NCBI GenBank assembly: GCA_035399865.1
Contig: DAOPJW010000002.1
Location: 118,670-182,669, forward strand
Source of the DNA: UBA1547 sp035399865
Lineage (GTDB): Bacteria; Patescibacteriota; Saccharimonadia; Saccharimonadales; Saccharimonadaceae
Reading direction: 5' to 3'
DNA length: 64,000 nucleotides
This document shows positions 8,106-15,810 of the stretch, one piece after another. The notes beneath the pieces are model-generated. The model saw nothing but the letters and a program-made list of their open reading frames with translations. It ran no database searches and was not told the origin of the DNA. Position 1 is the first letter of the stretch, and every line of letters starts with the position of its first letter. The position numbers and the translations under genes are program-made.

Positions 8106-8182
8106 GGGCCAGTAGCTCAGCTGGTTAGAGCGTCTGCCTCTTAAGCAGAATGTCGAGGGTTCAAGTCCCTCCTGGCCCTCCA
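8106..8182 (+). tRNA. tRNA-Lys (CUU)
   Basis: A complete cloverleaf: acceptor GGGCCAG/CTGGCCC, D-arm GCTC..GAGC, anticodon loop CTCTTAA (CUU, Lys), T-arm GAGGG-TTCAAGT-CCCTC, discriminator T and encoded CCA. Its first 55 nt duplicate 7901-7955 exactly. Confidence 0.96.
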
Positions 8183-8191
8183 AACAAAATT

Positions 8192-8216
8192 GAGACCATT
8201 TGGTCTCTATTTTATT
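8192..8216 (+). terminator. Intrinsic terminator of tRNA-Lys
   Basis: The hairpin GAGACC-ATTT-GGTCTC (8192-8207) is followed by TATTTTATTT. Confidence 0.85.
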
Positions 8217-8258
8217 TGGAAGTACCCAAGTGCGACTTAAATTCGCGACATATCAATG

Positions 8259-8281
8259 GAATGTCGAGGTTGAGAACTGCC
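8259..8281 (+). repeat. Remnant of the tRNA-Lys/insert junction
   Basis: 22 of 23 bases match 7943-7965. The match spans the last 13 nt of the partial tRNA and the first 10 nt of the insert, so the fragment comes from the joined unit, not from the tRNA or insert separately. The flanking bases to 8398 otherwise show no recognised feature. Confidence 0.7.
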
Positions 8282-8398
8282 TTAGTTTATACTATCTCCT
8301 AGTATCCAATTTAAGTGTTAATTATATTTATTAGTCTTAAATAAAAACACACTATATTGTTATAATAAAGACACTAATTAATAAGAAAAGAGGTAACG

Positions 8399-8917
8399 AT
8401 GGAAGATAATAAAATTCTTAAACTAACATATACTTTTTTTCTTGGGATATTGATCGCTACTTTTATTGGTGTTGGAATTAATACTTTTTATGAAGCACCA
8501 AAATATCCTGAAACTCCATCAATTCTTAAAAATAGCTATGATAAAGAACCGACTAGCGAACAATTGGACGCACAAATAAAATTTGAAATGCAACAATTTG
8601 AAATGCAACAAGAAGAATATGCAGAAATTATCAAGCCTTATAATCGAAATGTGTCGATTATCACATTAATTTTTGCAGTGCTACTACTAATATTGAGTAT
8701 AATTTTTGAAAAAAAGATGAAATTCATATCTGACGGAATAATGTTGGGTAGCTTATTCACCTTAATATACGGAATCGGTAGAGGTTTTGCGTCAGAAGAT
8801 AGTAAATTTATCTTTATTGCAGTTTCTATCGGTTTATTAGCTGTCCTTTATGTTGGCTATCATCGTTTTGTGAAATTAAATATAAACAAAAAGGTATCTC
8901 TAGAAAATAAAAATTGA
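8399..8917 (+). CDS. Hypothetical four-helix membrane protein
   Basis: A 172-aa protein with hydrophobic segments at about 9-31, 80-99, 109-127 and 136-155 and a Glu/Gln-rich loop between the first two (QLDAQIKFEMQQFEMQQEEY, containing a short FEMQQ repeat). An AAAAGAGGTAACG ribosome site precedes the ATG. TATAAT-like sequence lies in the 8355-8366 region. The alpha/beta hydrolase follows after 20 nt, so the two are probably co-transcribed. I recognise no family. Confidence 0.75.
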   Translation: MEDNKILKLTYTFFLGILIATFIGVGINTFYEAPKYPETPSILKNSYDKEPTSEQLDAQIKFEMQQFEMQQEEYAEIIKPYNRNVSIITLIFAVLLLILSIIFEKKMKFISDGIMLGSLFTLIYGIGRGFASEDSKFIFIAVSIGLLAVLYVGYHRFVKLNINKKVSLENKN

Positions 8918-8937
8918 GATAGTTACTAGTAATTTAC

Positions 8938-9747
8938 ATGTTACGTTTACTTAAAAAATTATTAAATACATTTAAATTTACAAGCTCACTTAATGTGGGT
9001 TTTGATTCTGGTGGTATAAATAAACCCGTTATCGTTTTGCTACATGGAATAGCGGCGACTTCAAAAACTTGGGATCATTTAATCAAAGATCTCGATACGG
9101 AAAAATATCGGGTTATCTCATTAGATTTACTTGGATTCGGCAATTCGCCAAAACCAAAAAAATGTAACTACGATGTTGATGAACATATTAGATATATTCG
9201 TAAAACTCTTCGTAGAAATAGGGTATGGAATATTGATAAATTAGTCGGTCATTCAATGGGTTCGATAATTTCGGCTAGATACGCTCGTTATTATCCGAAT
9301 GAAGTTGGTGAGTTATACTTATTAAGTCTTCCTCTTTATCTTAAGAAACATCACTCTCAAACCATTATTTCGAAAAAACGAACAGATATTTATTTGGAAA
9401 CTTTTAAATTCATAGCTAATAAAAAAAGTTTTACGATAATCGCATCAAAAAACTTAAGGAAAATATTTAAACCAAATGATGGTGGAGAAGTACGCGAAGA
9501 AAATTGGCAAGCATTCCGACTATCTTTAAAAAATACAGTAATTAATCAAAACACCCATGATGACATAAGACATATTTCTATTCCGATAAATATTATTTAT
9601 GGTATTTTTGATGAAGTCGTTATACCTGAGAGTTTAAATATATTATCAATTTTTGAAAATGTTACTATAACTCGATTAAAAAATGTAAATCATTTAGTTG
9701 GAGAAAAATTCTCAAAATACGTTGCTGATATGATACGAAATTCATAA
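8938..9747 (+). CDS. Alpha/beta hydrolase
   Basis: A 269-aa single-domain hydrolase. The sequence shows the oxyanion segment VLLHGIAATSKTW, the nucleophile elbow GHSMG (Ser106), the acid in YGIFDEVV (Asp225) and the catalytic His in NVNHLVGE (His252), so the triad is complete. The substrate cannot be predicted; the family includes esterases, haloperoxidase-like enzymes and C-C hydrolases. There is no signal peptide, although the first 15 residues are basic and hydrophobic. It follows the small membrane protein closely. Confidence 0.9.
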   Translation: MLRLLKKLLNTFKFTSSLNVGFDSGGINKPVIVLLHGIAATSKTWDHLIKDLDTEKYRVISLDLLGFGNSPKPKKCNYDVDEHIRYIRKTLRRNRVWNIDKLVGHSMGSIISARYARYYPNEVGELYLLSLPLYLKKHHSQTIISKKRTDIYLETFKFIANKKSFTIIASKNLRKIFKPNDGGEVREENWQAFRLSLKNTVINQNTHDDIRHISIPINIIYGIFDEVVIPESLNILSIFENVTITRLKNVNHLVGEKFSKYVADMIRNS

Positions 9748-9751
9748 TCAC

Positions 9752-9780
9752 TTGCATAGGTGATACTGTTGTCGTATGCT
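9752..9780 (+). promoter_or_regulatory. Promoter of the small acidic protein gene
   Basis: TTGCAT (9752-9757) and TATGCT (9775-9780) are separated by 17 nt, upstream of an AAAAAGGT ribosome site. Confidence 0.5.
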
Positions 9781-9815
9781 TATGCTAACAATCAATCTAA
9801 AAAAAGGTATATATA

Positions 9816-10037
9816 ATGAAAAATCCATTCGCCGGATTATTCGGCAAAAAAAATCAATCAATCGACGAACAGCTTCAGACCACTGAAAATATTGTTAATC
9901 CGACAATAAATGATATCGATAATTCTGATAATCAATCATCACCAGAAGTTTCAACGGCTCAACCATCAATAAATCCACTTGAATCAAATTCCGAAATAGT
10001 ATCAGACACAGATTCAGAACCAAATACAGTCGAATAG
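9816..10037 (+). CDS. Small acidic, Ser/Asn-rich protein of unknown function
   Basis: This 73-aa protein starts MKNPFAGLFGKKNQSIDEQ and continues as a low-complexity, likely disordered acidic tail (SDTDSEPNTVE). It has its own promoter and an AAAAAGGT ribosome site 9 nt from the ATG, which supports expression. No domain or transmembrane segment is visible. The amphipathic N-terminus might contact a membrane or a partner protein. Confidence 0.6.
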   Translation: MKNPFAGLFGKKNQSIDEQLQTTENIVNPTINDIDNSDNQSSPEVSTAQPSINPLESNSEIVSDTDSEPNTVE

Positions 10038-10128
10038 GTTTTAGAAATTAATTTTTTACAAAGCTACAATTTAATTCAATTAAGTTTCTGAAATTTAATA
10101 CTGTTTCAAGACTGTTTCTTGTCGTCCA

Positions 10129-12516
10129 TCAACCAGCATCAGATACATCAAGAGATGATGATATTGCTTCTTTGTTTGGTTCGACATTGCCCCATTGCCA
10201 GGAATCAATTTCTGGCAAATCGATGCCGTATTCCTTGATATAATCAGTATTTTCGAAAATTTTTCGTTGATATTTTACTATTAATTCACGTGCTTTATCA
10301 TTAGAAATTTTACCTTCTTGGGCCATTCTTTCAAAAACTTCCATTACTATATGATAGCGACTAGTCCGGTTACGTACGTGCATGTCGAATGGAGTCGTGG
10401 TACTGCCACTTTCAATGTAACCTCTGATATCAAATCTCTTGGCATCATCGACATAATTGAATATAATTGCCTTTAATGTCTCAGGATAACCGTGAAAATT
10501 GCATATTACTGGTTTATCGATAGTAAAATGACGATTAAACTCGTATTCATTTATTGTAATTTTGCCTCTTCCGAATCCTTTAGCAGTTAAAGAGCTAATA
10601 TTTACGAATCTGATTCGAATTTCAGGTACTTCAGATTTTACTAAATTAATAGAAGCCAACGTTTCTTTAGTCGGATAATCGCCACAGCCAACAAGAACGA
10701 TATCTGGATTGTCATCGCTTGCAAAATCCCAAGTCATAATACCGTCTTCGGCTTGTTTTTTAGCTAATTCTGGAGTTAACCATCTTGGCTCGATAGTTTT
10801 TCCTGCACAAAGAACATTTATCTGTTCAGGCGTACTTAACATATATTCGAGAGCATATATTGTGCTATTTACATCAGCAGGAAACAGAACATTAACAAAA
10901 TCACCATGACGATTAAGAGCATCATCTATGAATCCTGGGTTCTGATGACTAAAACCATTATGATCTTGACGCCAACCAGAACTTGTTAATATGTAGTTTA
11001 ACGAAGGAAAAGTCCCACGCCATTGAATATCTGATGCATGTCTGATGAATTTTGCATACTGGTCCATCATACTGGCGACTACTTGAATAAATGCTTCATA
11101 GCTTGCAAAAATAGTATGACGGCCAGTCAAGACATAACCCTGAGCTAGACCTTGTAAATTATGTTCACTGAGCATTTCCATAACTCTACCATCCATTGCC
11201 ATATCTTTGTCCCAAGACTCATAAGGCCATACCCAAGCACGTGCCGCTGACTCAAAAATACCATCTAGCTTGTTTGAATAAGTTTCGTCTGGTGACATAA
11301 AACGAAAATTACGATTTTCTTGATTTAACTTGAAGACTTCACTAAGATATTTTCCTGATTGAACCATACTACTCGAACCAATCGTTCCTGGAATTGTCGC
11401 ATCTTCTGTAAATTGATCGACGGGCGGTAGATTGAGTGGTTTATATACTGGTTCACCAGCCAGAGCATTTTTGTTCATACCCATACGGAATTCACCCTCT
11501 GGAATAATATTTTGAACAAAGTCACCAAAACCTTTTTCGCGATCAAACAACTCTTCAAATTTATATGATTTTAGCCATTCCTCAAGCATTTTTAGTTGCT
11601 CTGGATTAGTTTTGGCATCTGTTAATACAACTTGATGAGCTAAACAATTGCCTTCAATCTTTTGACCGTTTACTTCCTTTGGCCCTGACATGCCTTTCGG
11701 AGTGCGCATTACAATCATCGGCATTCTTGGTGCAACTGGTGGATTACTAGATTCTTTAATACTCCAAATTAGATGATGTGCCCAATCTAGAGTTTCTTCC
11801 ATCTGTTCATCAAGGTTATCACCGCTAACGATTCGCGGTTCGTAGCCATATCCCCAGAACAACGATTTTAATTCGTCATCAGTCATTCTTCCAAATACGG
11901 TCGGAGCCGAAATTTTATAACCGTTAAGATGTAGAATTGGAAGAACTGTACCATTCGTGCGAGGATCAACTAGTTTATTAAGATGCCAAGCTGCCGATAA
12001 TGGTCCTGTCTCGGCTTCACCGTCACCAATTAAACAGGCGACAATCAAATTGCGATTATCGAGTGCAGCACCATATGAATTCGACAAAGAATATCCTAGT
12101 TCGCCACCTTCAAGAATAACGCCAGGGGTGCCAGGATTGGAATGGCTTGGAAAGCCGTATGGCCAACTAAAATTTCGACATACATATCGAATTCCTTCAT
12201 AGGTGTGCTTTGCTTCGGGATAGAATTCTGCTAAAGAGCCTTCTAGAAATAAATTCGCCTGAAGTGCTGGGAAAGCATGTCCAGGACCTAATACGAAAAG
12301 AATTTCCTGACCATATTTTTTAGCTAGTTTACTCAAATGAGCATAGGCCATATTTACCCCTGGTCCAGAGCCCCAATGTCCTAGTAATCTAGGTTTGACG
12401 TCATCATACGTCAGAGGACGTTCTAATAAAAAATTGTCTTTTAAAAAAATTTGTGCAACTGTAAGATAATTTGTTGCACGTCTAAACTTTTCAATATCTT
12501 GTATGTTTTTATTCAT
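10129..12516 (-). CDS. xfp: Xylulose-5-phosphate/fructose-6-phosphate phosphoketolase
   Basis: A 795-aa protein of normal family length. GHWGSGPGVNMAYAH near the N-terminus, the ThDP-binding GDGEAETGPLSAAWH, and the central QDHNGFSHQNPGFID region are diagnostic. The enzyme splits xylulose-5-P or fructose-6-P with phosphate to acetyl-phosphate plus an aldose phosphate in the cytosol, giving an ATP route by acetate kinase in fermentative organisms. It is divergently placed from folD. A TATAAA box lies about 14 nt before the ATG. This gene is common in CPR/Saccharibacteria with reduced glycolysis. Confidence 0.97.
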   Translation of the reverse strand: MNKNIQDIEKFRRATNYLTVAQIFLKDNFLLERPLTYDDVKPRLLGHWGSGPGVNMAYAHLSKLAKKYGQEILFVLGPGHAFPALQANLFLEGSLAEFYPEAKHTYEGIRYVCRNFSWPYGFPSHSNPGTPGVILEGGELGYSLSNSYGAALDNRNLIVACLIGDGEAETGPLSAAWHLNKLVDPRTNGTVLPILHLNGYKISAPTVFGRMTDDELKSLFWGYGYEPRIVSGDNLDEQMEETLDWAHHLIWSIKESSNPPVAPRMPMIVMRTPKGMSGPKEVNGQKIEGNCLAHQVVLTDAKTNPEQLKMLEEWLKSYKFEELFDREKGFGDFVQNIIPEGEFRMGMNKNALAGEPVYKPLNLPPVDQFTEDATIPGTIGSSSMVQSGKYLSEVFKLNQENRNFRFMSPDETYSNKLDGIFESAARAWVWPYESWDKDMAMDGRVMEMLSEHNLQGLAQGYVLTGRHTIFASYEAFIQVVASMMDQYAKFIRHASDIQWRGTFPSLNYILTSSGWRQDHNGFSHQNPGFIDDALNRHGDFVNVLFPADVNSTIYALEYMLSTPEQINVLCAGKTIEPRWLTPELAKKQAEDGIMTWDFASDDNPDIVLVGCGDYPTKETLASINLVKSEVPEIRIRFVNISSLTAKGFGRGKITINEYEFNRHFTIDKPVICNFHGYPETLKAIIFNYVDDAKRFDIRGYIESGSTTTPFDMHVRNRTSRYHIVMEVFERMAQEGKISNDKARELIVKYQRKIFENTDYIKEYGIDLPEIDSWQWGNVEPNKEAISSSLDVSDAG

Positions 12517-12601
12517 GATTATGCTTATTTTATACTATCAGTTATTTTTTGAACAGTTTTAAAATTTGGAATTTAATGTTCTTATCTGTTAAGCTATAAA
12601 G

Positions 12602-13429
12602 ATGAAATTATTAAATGGATCTGAGCTATCAGGCTATATTAAAGAACGTCAGGCCAAACAAGTACGTTCATTGCGTCAATCTTGGCGAGTTTTTCCTCGT
12701 CTTGCAATATTGTACACAAGTAATAATCCGACTATTGAAACTTATATGCGACTCAAGCATGAGTACGGTGCGGATATTGGCGTAATAGTCGACATCTATA
12801 ATCCTAGCGAATCAGAATTACTTGAACAAATTAATAAACTAAACAATGATGATAGTGTACACGGTATAATCATTCAACTACCGTTAAATAATCCTAATCA
12901 GGTAGAAGAAGCTGTCAATGCTGTTAATGGCGAAAAAGACGTCGATGGTCTTGGTATAAATGCTCGTTTTAGTCCTGCTACTGCCATGGCTATAAACTGG
13001 TTATTGGTAGGCTATAACATAAATTTGGATGAAAAAAGAATTGCAATCGTTGGGAATGGTCGACTGGTTGGATCTCCTCTGGCTAAAATGTGGCGTGATT
13101 CAAAATTTGATGTCTCGGTTTTTGATAGTAAAACAAAAAATTTATCAGAAGTCTTGAGCTCTGCTGATATTATTGTTTCAGCAACAGGTGTGCCAGGTTT
13201 AATAAAAAACGAAATGATAAAGGGGGGTGCTGTTGTCGTTGATGCAGGAACTGCATCAGAACATGGCAAAATCGTAGGTGATTTGGCTGAAGATGTGCGT
13301 GAACGTGATGATTTGTCTATAACACCTCAAAAAGGAGGTGTAGGACCATTAACCGTGTCTGCGTTATTCGATAACGTCATACTATCAGCACGAAGAGTTG
13401 CCGATAAAAAAGGTCAACAAGATATTTAA
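12602..13429 (+). CDS. folD: Methylenetetrahydrofolate dehydrogenase/cyclohydrolase
   Basis: A 275-aa bifunctional enzyme that oxidises 5,10-methylene-THF and hydrolyses the methenyl form. Hallmarks are ETYMRLKHEYG, with the Tyr-x3-Lys catalytic pair, GIIIQLPLN, EKDVDGLG, the NADP-site VGNGRLVGSPLAKM and KGGVGPLTVS. Some positions differ from the common consensus: NGRLVGSP in place of GRSxxVGxP, and PQKGGVGP in place of PVPGGVGP. Its substrate would come from GlyA. It converges with the CheY-like gene. Confidence 0.93.
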   Translation: MKLLNGSELSGYIKERQAKQVRSLRQSWRVFPRLAILYTSNNPTIETYMRLKHEYGADIGVIVDIYNPSESELLEQINKLNNDDSVHGIIIQLPLNNPNQVEEAVNAVNGEKDVDGLGINARFSPATAMAINWLLVGYNINLDEKRIAIVGNGRLVGSPLAKMWRDSKFDVSVFDSKTKNLSEVLSSADIIVSATGVPGLIKNEMIKGGAVVVDAGTASEHGKIVGDLAEDVRERDDLSITPQKGGVGPLTVSALFDNVILSARRVADKKGQQDI

Positions 13430-13434
13430 TTAAT

Positions 13435-13809
13435 CTAGCTTATGATATTAAGTGCTTCTTTGACTCGTTGTACGACTTGGCGAGGGGTTAATTCTGCCTT
13501 AACTATGTAGCTATGAATTCCTAGGTTTTTTAATTCTTTTGGTGATTCTTCTTCACCCAAGTTCGTTAAAATAATAACGGGGATAGTTTTACCCCATTCT
13601 TTTTTTCGAATAATTCCTAAAGCTGTTGCACCATCCATTTCTGGCATTTGTAAATCAAGCAAAATAATATCTGGTAGATATTGCTCAACTAGTTCAATCC
13701 CATGAGCTCCGTTATTTGCAAGTTGCACATCAAAACCATCAGCTTCAAATTTCATTCTATACATCTGACTGATTACTGGGTCATCTTCGATGATGGCAAT
13801 TTTTGTCAT
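13435..13809 (-). CDS. CheY-like single-domain response regulator
   Basis: This 124-aa protein is only a receiver domain. The acidic pocket Glu8-Asp9-Asp10, phospho-acceptor Asp52 in ILLDLQMPEMDG, Thr82 and Lys104 are all present, so it should be phosphorylatable. No DNA-binding output domain exists. It lies 2 kb from the histidine kinase at 15811 but on the opposite strand. Partnership with that kinase is an inference from position only. Confidence 0.93.
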   Translation of the reverse strand: MTKIAIIEDDPVISQMYRMKFEADGFDVQLANNGAHGIELVEQYLPDIILLDLQMPEMDGATALGIIRKKEWGKTIPVIILTNLGEEESPKELKNLGIHSYIVKAELTPRQVVQRVKEALNIIS

Positions 13810-13942
13810 GATATTAAAATTGTAACATAAATTTGTCTAAACGAATATTTCAATAGAAAGTAAAAAATATAAAATTTCTAATATCATTTATAACTAATAA
13901 CTCATAAATTCAATAATTAAGGAGAAATAGCCATTGCTATCA

Positions 13943-13971
13943 TTGACAATTTACGATTTTTATAATATAAT
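13943..13971 (+). promoter_or_regulatory. Consensus sigma-70 promoter of the acyltransferase/E1 operon
   Basis: TTGACA (13943-13948) and TATAAT (13966-13971) have exactly 17 nt between them, a perfect consensus. The -10 ends 9 nt before the ATG at 13981 and there is no SD, so the mRNA is probably leaderless. Confidence 0.85.
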
Positions 13972-13980
13972 TATAACGAT

Positions 13981-14802
13981 ATGTCTAAATTATCAAGACA
14001 AGAGAAATTATCATCAATCAATAATCGACATTCTAAGAAAGATCTAGTACCCGTTACTGATAGTGATATATTTTATGGTCACGAAGAAGAAAGATTTGCT
14101 CTTGGTGTCTATAGTCCTCAGCAAATAGAATCCTACGCTTTTGGATCTATTCCACAAGCATATTTGCAACTAAGATCGAATGTTTATACTAAACGGGGAT
14201 TTTTAGATGGAAAATCTGTAAGATTTGACGGTACTGAGATGGATAATCATGATCATCATTCGGTACATTTTATGATGATTGAAAATTTAGATTATGAAAA
14301 TCCTGAAAATTTTAGCAGAAAGAATACCTTATCGAAAATGGGCAGAATTGCGGTGTTTTCTTGTATGCGTATGATAATTAATACAGATAGTAAAGAAATA
14401 CCTGCAAAGTCATTTTATCCAGAATATTTTAAAGACAAAGATACGCCTAGAGCCATTGAAATATCCAGAGTTATTGCTGCACATGATGATTCTGACATTA
14501 GAACGTTTGCCCAAGGTGTTTTATTTACTGCTGGTTTAGCAAAATCGATAAACGAAAATTTAGGACCTGTGTATGGCGTCGTCGAAAGACATTTTGCACA
14601 GGGCTTGAAGATGTCTGGAGTCCCAGTTGAACCTATTGCAGAATTAAAATATCTAGAAGAATATAATTCAGAAAATCTACTGATTGAGATTGATAAAGAA
14701 GAATTTGCCAGACGAGTTGGTTCAGAAATTCTTAAAAAAATGACAATACCAGTCGGAAGTTTCACATACTGGAGCGATATCTTAGGGCAGAATAATAAAT
14801 AA
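13981..14802 (+). CDS. LuxI/GNAT-like N-acyltransferase-family protein
   Basis: This 273-aa protein resembles the acyl-homoserine-lactone-synthase/N-acyl-amino-acid-synthase fold. It has an N-terminal segment with YLQLRSNVYTKRGFLD, an acidic DNHDHHSVHFMMI strand, MGRIAVFSCMRMI, FPEYF-like SFYPEYF, and the family-type AIEISRVIA (Glu160, Arg163) followed by VYGVVERHFAQGL. Such enzymes join an acyl chain from acyl-ACP or acyl-CoA to an amine or amino acid. The assignment is by motif pattern, not full alignment. The next gene, 22 nt downstream, is an E1-like protein with its own SD. The product could be a signal or a lipid precursor. Confidence 0.65.
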   Translation: MSKLSRQEKLSSINNRHSKKDLVPVTDSDIFYGHEEERFALGVYSPQQIESYAFGSIPQAYLQLRSNVYTKRGFLDGKSVRFDGTEMDNHDHHSVHFMMIENLDYENPENFSRKNTLSKMGRIAVFSCMRMIINTDSKEIPAKSFYPEYFKDKDTPRAIEISRVIAAHDDSDIRTFAQGVLFTAGLAKSINENLGPVYGVVERHFAQGLKMSGVPVEPIAELKYLEEYNSENLLIEIDKEEFARRVGSEILKKMTIPVGSFTYWSDILGQNNK

Positions 14803-14824
14803 TAATTATTCGGAGTAAATTATT

Positions 14825-15763
14825 ATGGAAATCAAAGACAACAATCTCGACAGAATATACAGAAGGAATTATGGTTTTTGGAATGAACAAGAACAGGAAA
14901 AAATTAATAATTCTAAAATAGCTATTGCTGGTGTTGGAGGTGATGGTTTTCAGCTTGGGATAAAACTTGCAATGATGGGAGTTAAAAATTTCAGTGTAGC
15001 TGATCCTGAGGAATTTGAGAGGGAAAATTCGAATCGTGTGTTTGGTGCCAAGATAAGCACTTATGGAAAGAATAAAGCAGAAGTATTTAAAGATATGGTT
15101 CTTGATATACATCCTGATGCAAAAATAGAAGTATTCAATGATGGTGTTACTGAAGATAATGTTGAAGAATTTCTTAAAGATTCAGATTTATTGTTAGATG
15201 AATCCGAATTGAGATATTTAAAAATTGGGACGATGTTGGCTAGAACAGCTCGAAAGATGGTAATCCCAGATTTAATGGTTATGAATATTGGTTTTTCTTC
15301 CATAGCAACATCTTTTAATCCTAAACCAAGTTGGAATCAATCGACTTTTGAATCCGTAATGGGTATTCCAAAGGGAATGCCAATTGATGAGGTTAATAGT
15401 GTAGAGGTCGATTTTAGCAAATGTTTGCCATACGTCCCAAGTTATGGTGATATTAGATCTCTAAAAGCCGTCCAAGAGGGTGCTTCACTTCCTTCTATTA
15501 CTCAGGGTGTTGATGTCGCCTCGGCTCTTGGAAGTACGGAAGCTTTCTTTCATTTGACATCTGGATTAAACAATAATAGAAGAAAGCCAACATGGGCTCC
15601 AAAATTTAGGTATATGGATGCATATAATGGAGAAAGTGGGATCATCCGAGGATCAAGAGTTTCACATTACATGGGTCTTGTGGCTATTGCAGGTAGGTCT
15701 TTACTTGGTATGAACCCAAGAGCGAGTTATTCTCAAGAAGATAGAGATAGAAGAGAAAAGTAA
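14825..15763 (+). CDS. ThiF/E1-like adenylyltransferase-family protein
   Basis: A 312-aa protein with a Rossmann nucleotide site GVGGDG (residues 36-41), ADPEEFERENSNR (the Asp-Asn-Arg pattern of E1/ThiF/MoeB) and YGKNKAEVFKDM. These support binding of ATP and adenylation of a C-terminal carboxylate. No zinc CxxC pairs and no rhodanese domain are seen, so it is not a standard MoeB/ThiF. A GGAG-type SD precedes the ATG. It is operonic with the acyltransferase. The carboxylate substrate is unknown; no ThiS/MoaD-like small protein lies nearby. Confidence 0.8.
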   Translation: MEIKDNNLDRIYRRNYGFWNEQEQEKINNSKIAIAGVGGDGFQLGIKLAMMGVKNFSVADPEEFERENSNRVFGAKISTYGKNKAEVFKDMVLDIHPDAKIEVFNDGVTEDNVEEFLKDSDLLLDESELRYLKIGTMLARTARKMVIPDLMVMNIGFSSIATSFNPKPSWNQSTFESVMGIPKGMPIDEVNSVEVDFSKCLPYVPSYGDIRSLKAVQEGASLPSITQGVDVASALGSTEAFFHLTSGLNNNRRKPTWAPKFRYMDAYNGESGIIRGSRVSHYMGLVAIAGRSLLGMNPRASYSQEDRDRREK

Positions 15764-15810
15764 ATACTTTTTCTTTTTTAAAAACACATCATAAGTATTA
15801 TAATGGCTGT

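Noticed and set aside
7956..8160. Group I or group II intron in tRNA-Lys
   Set aside because: No P7/S-type AGACUA core, no domain V-like motif, insertion outside the anticodon loop, and the last intron base would not be G. Kept as unassigned structured RNA.
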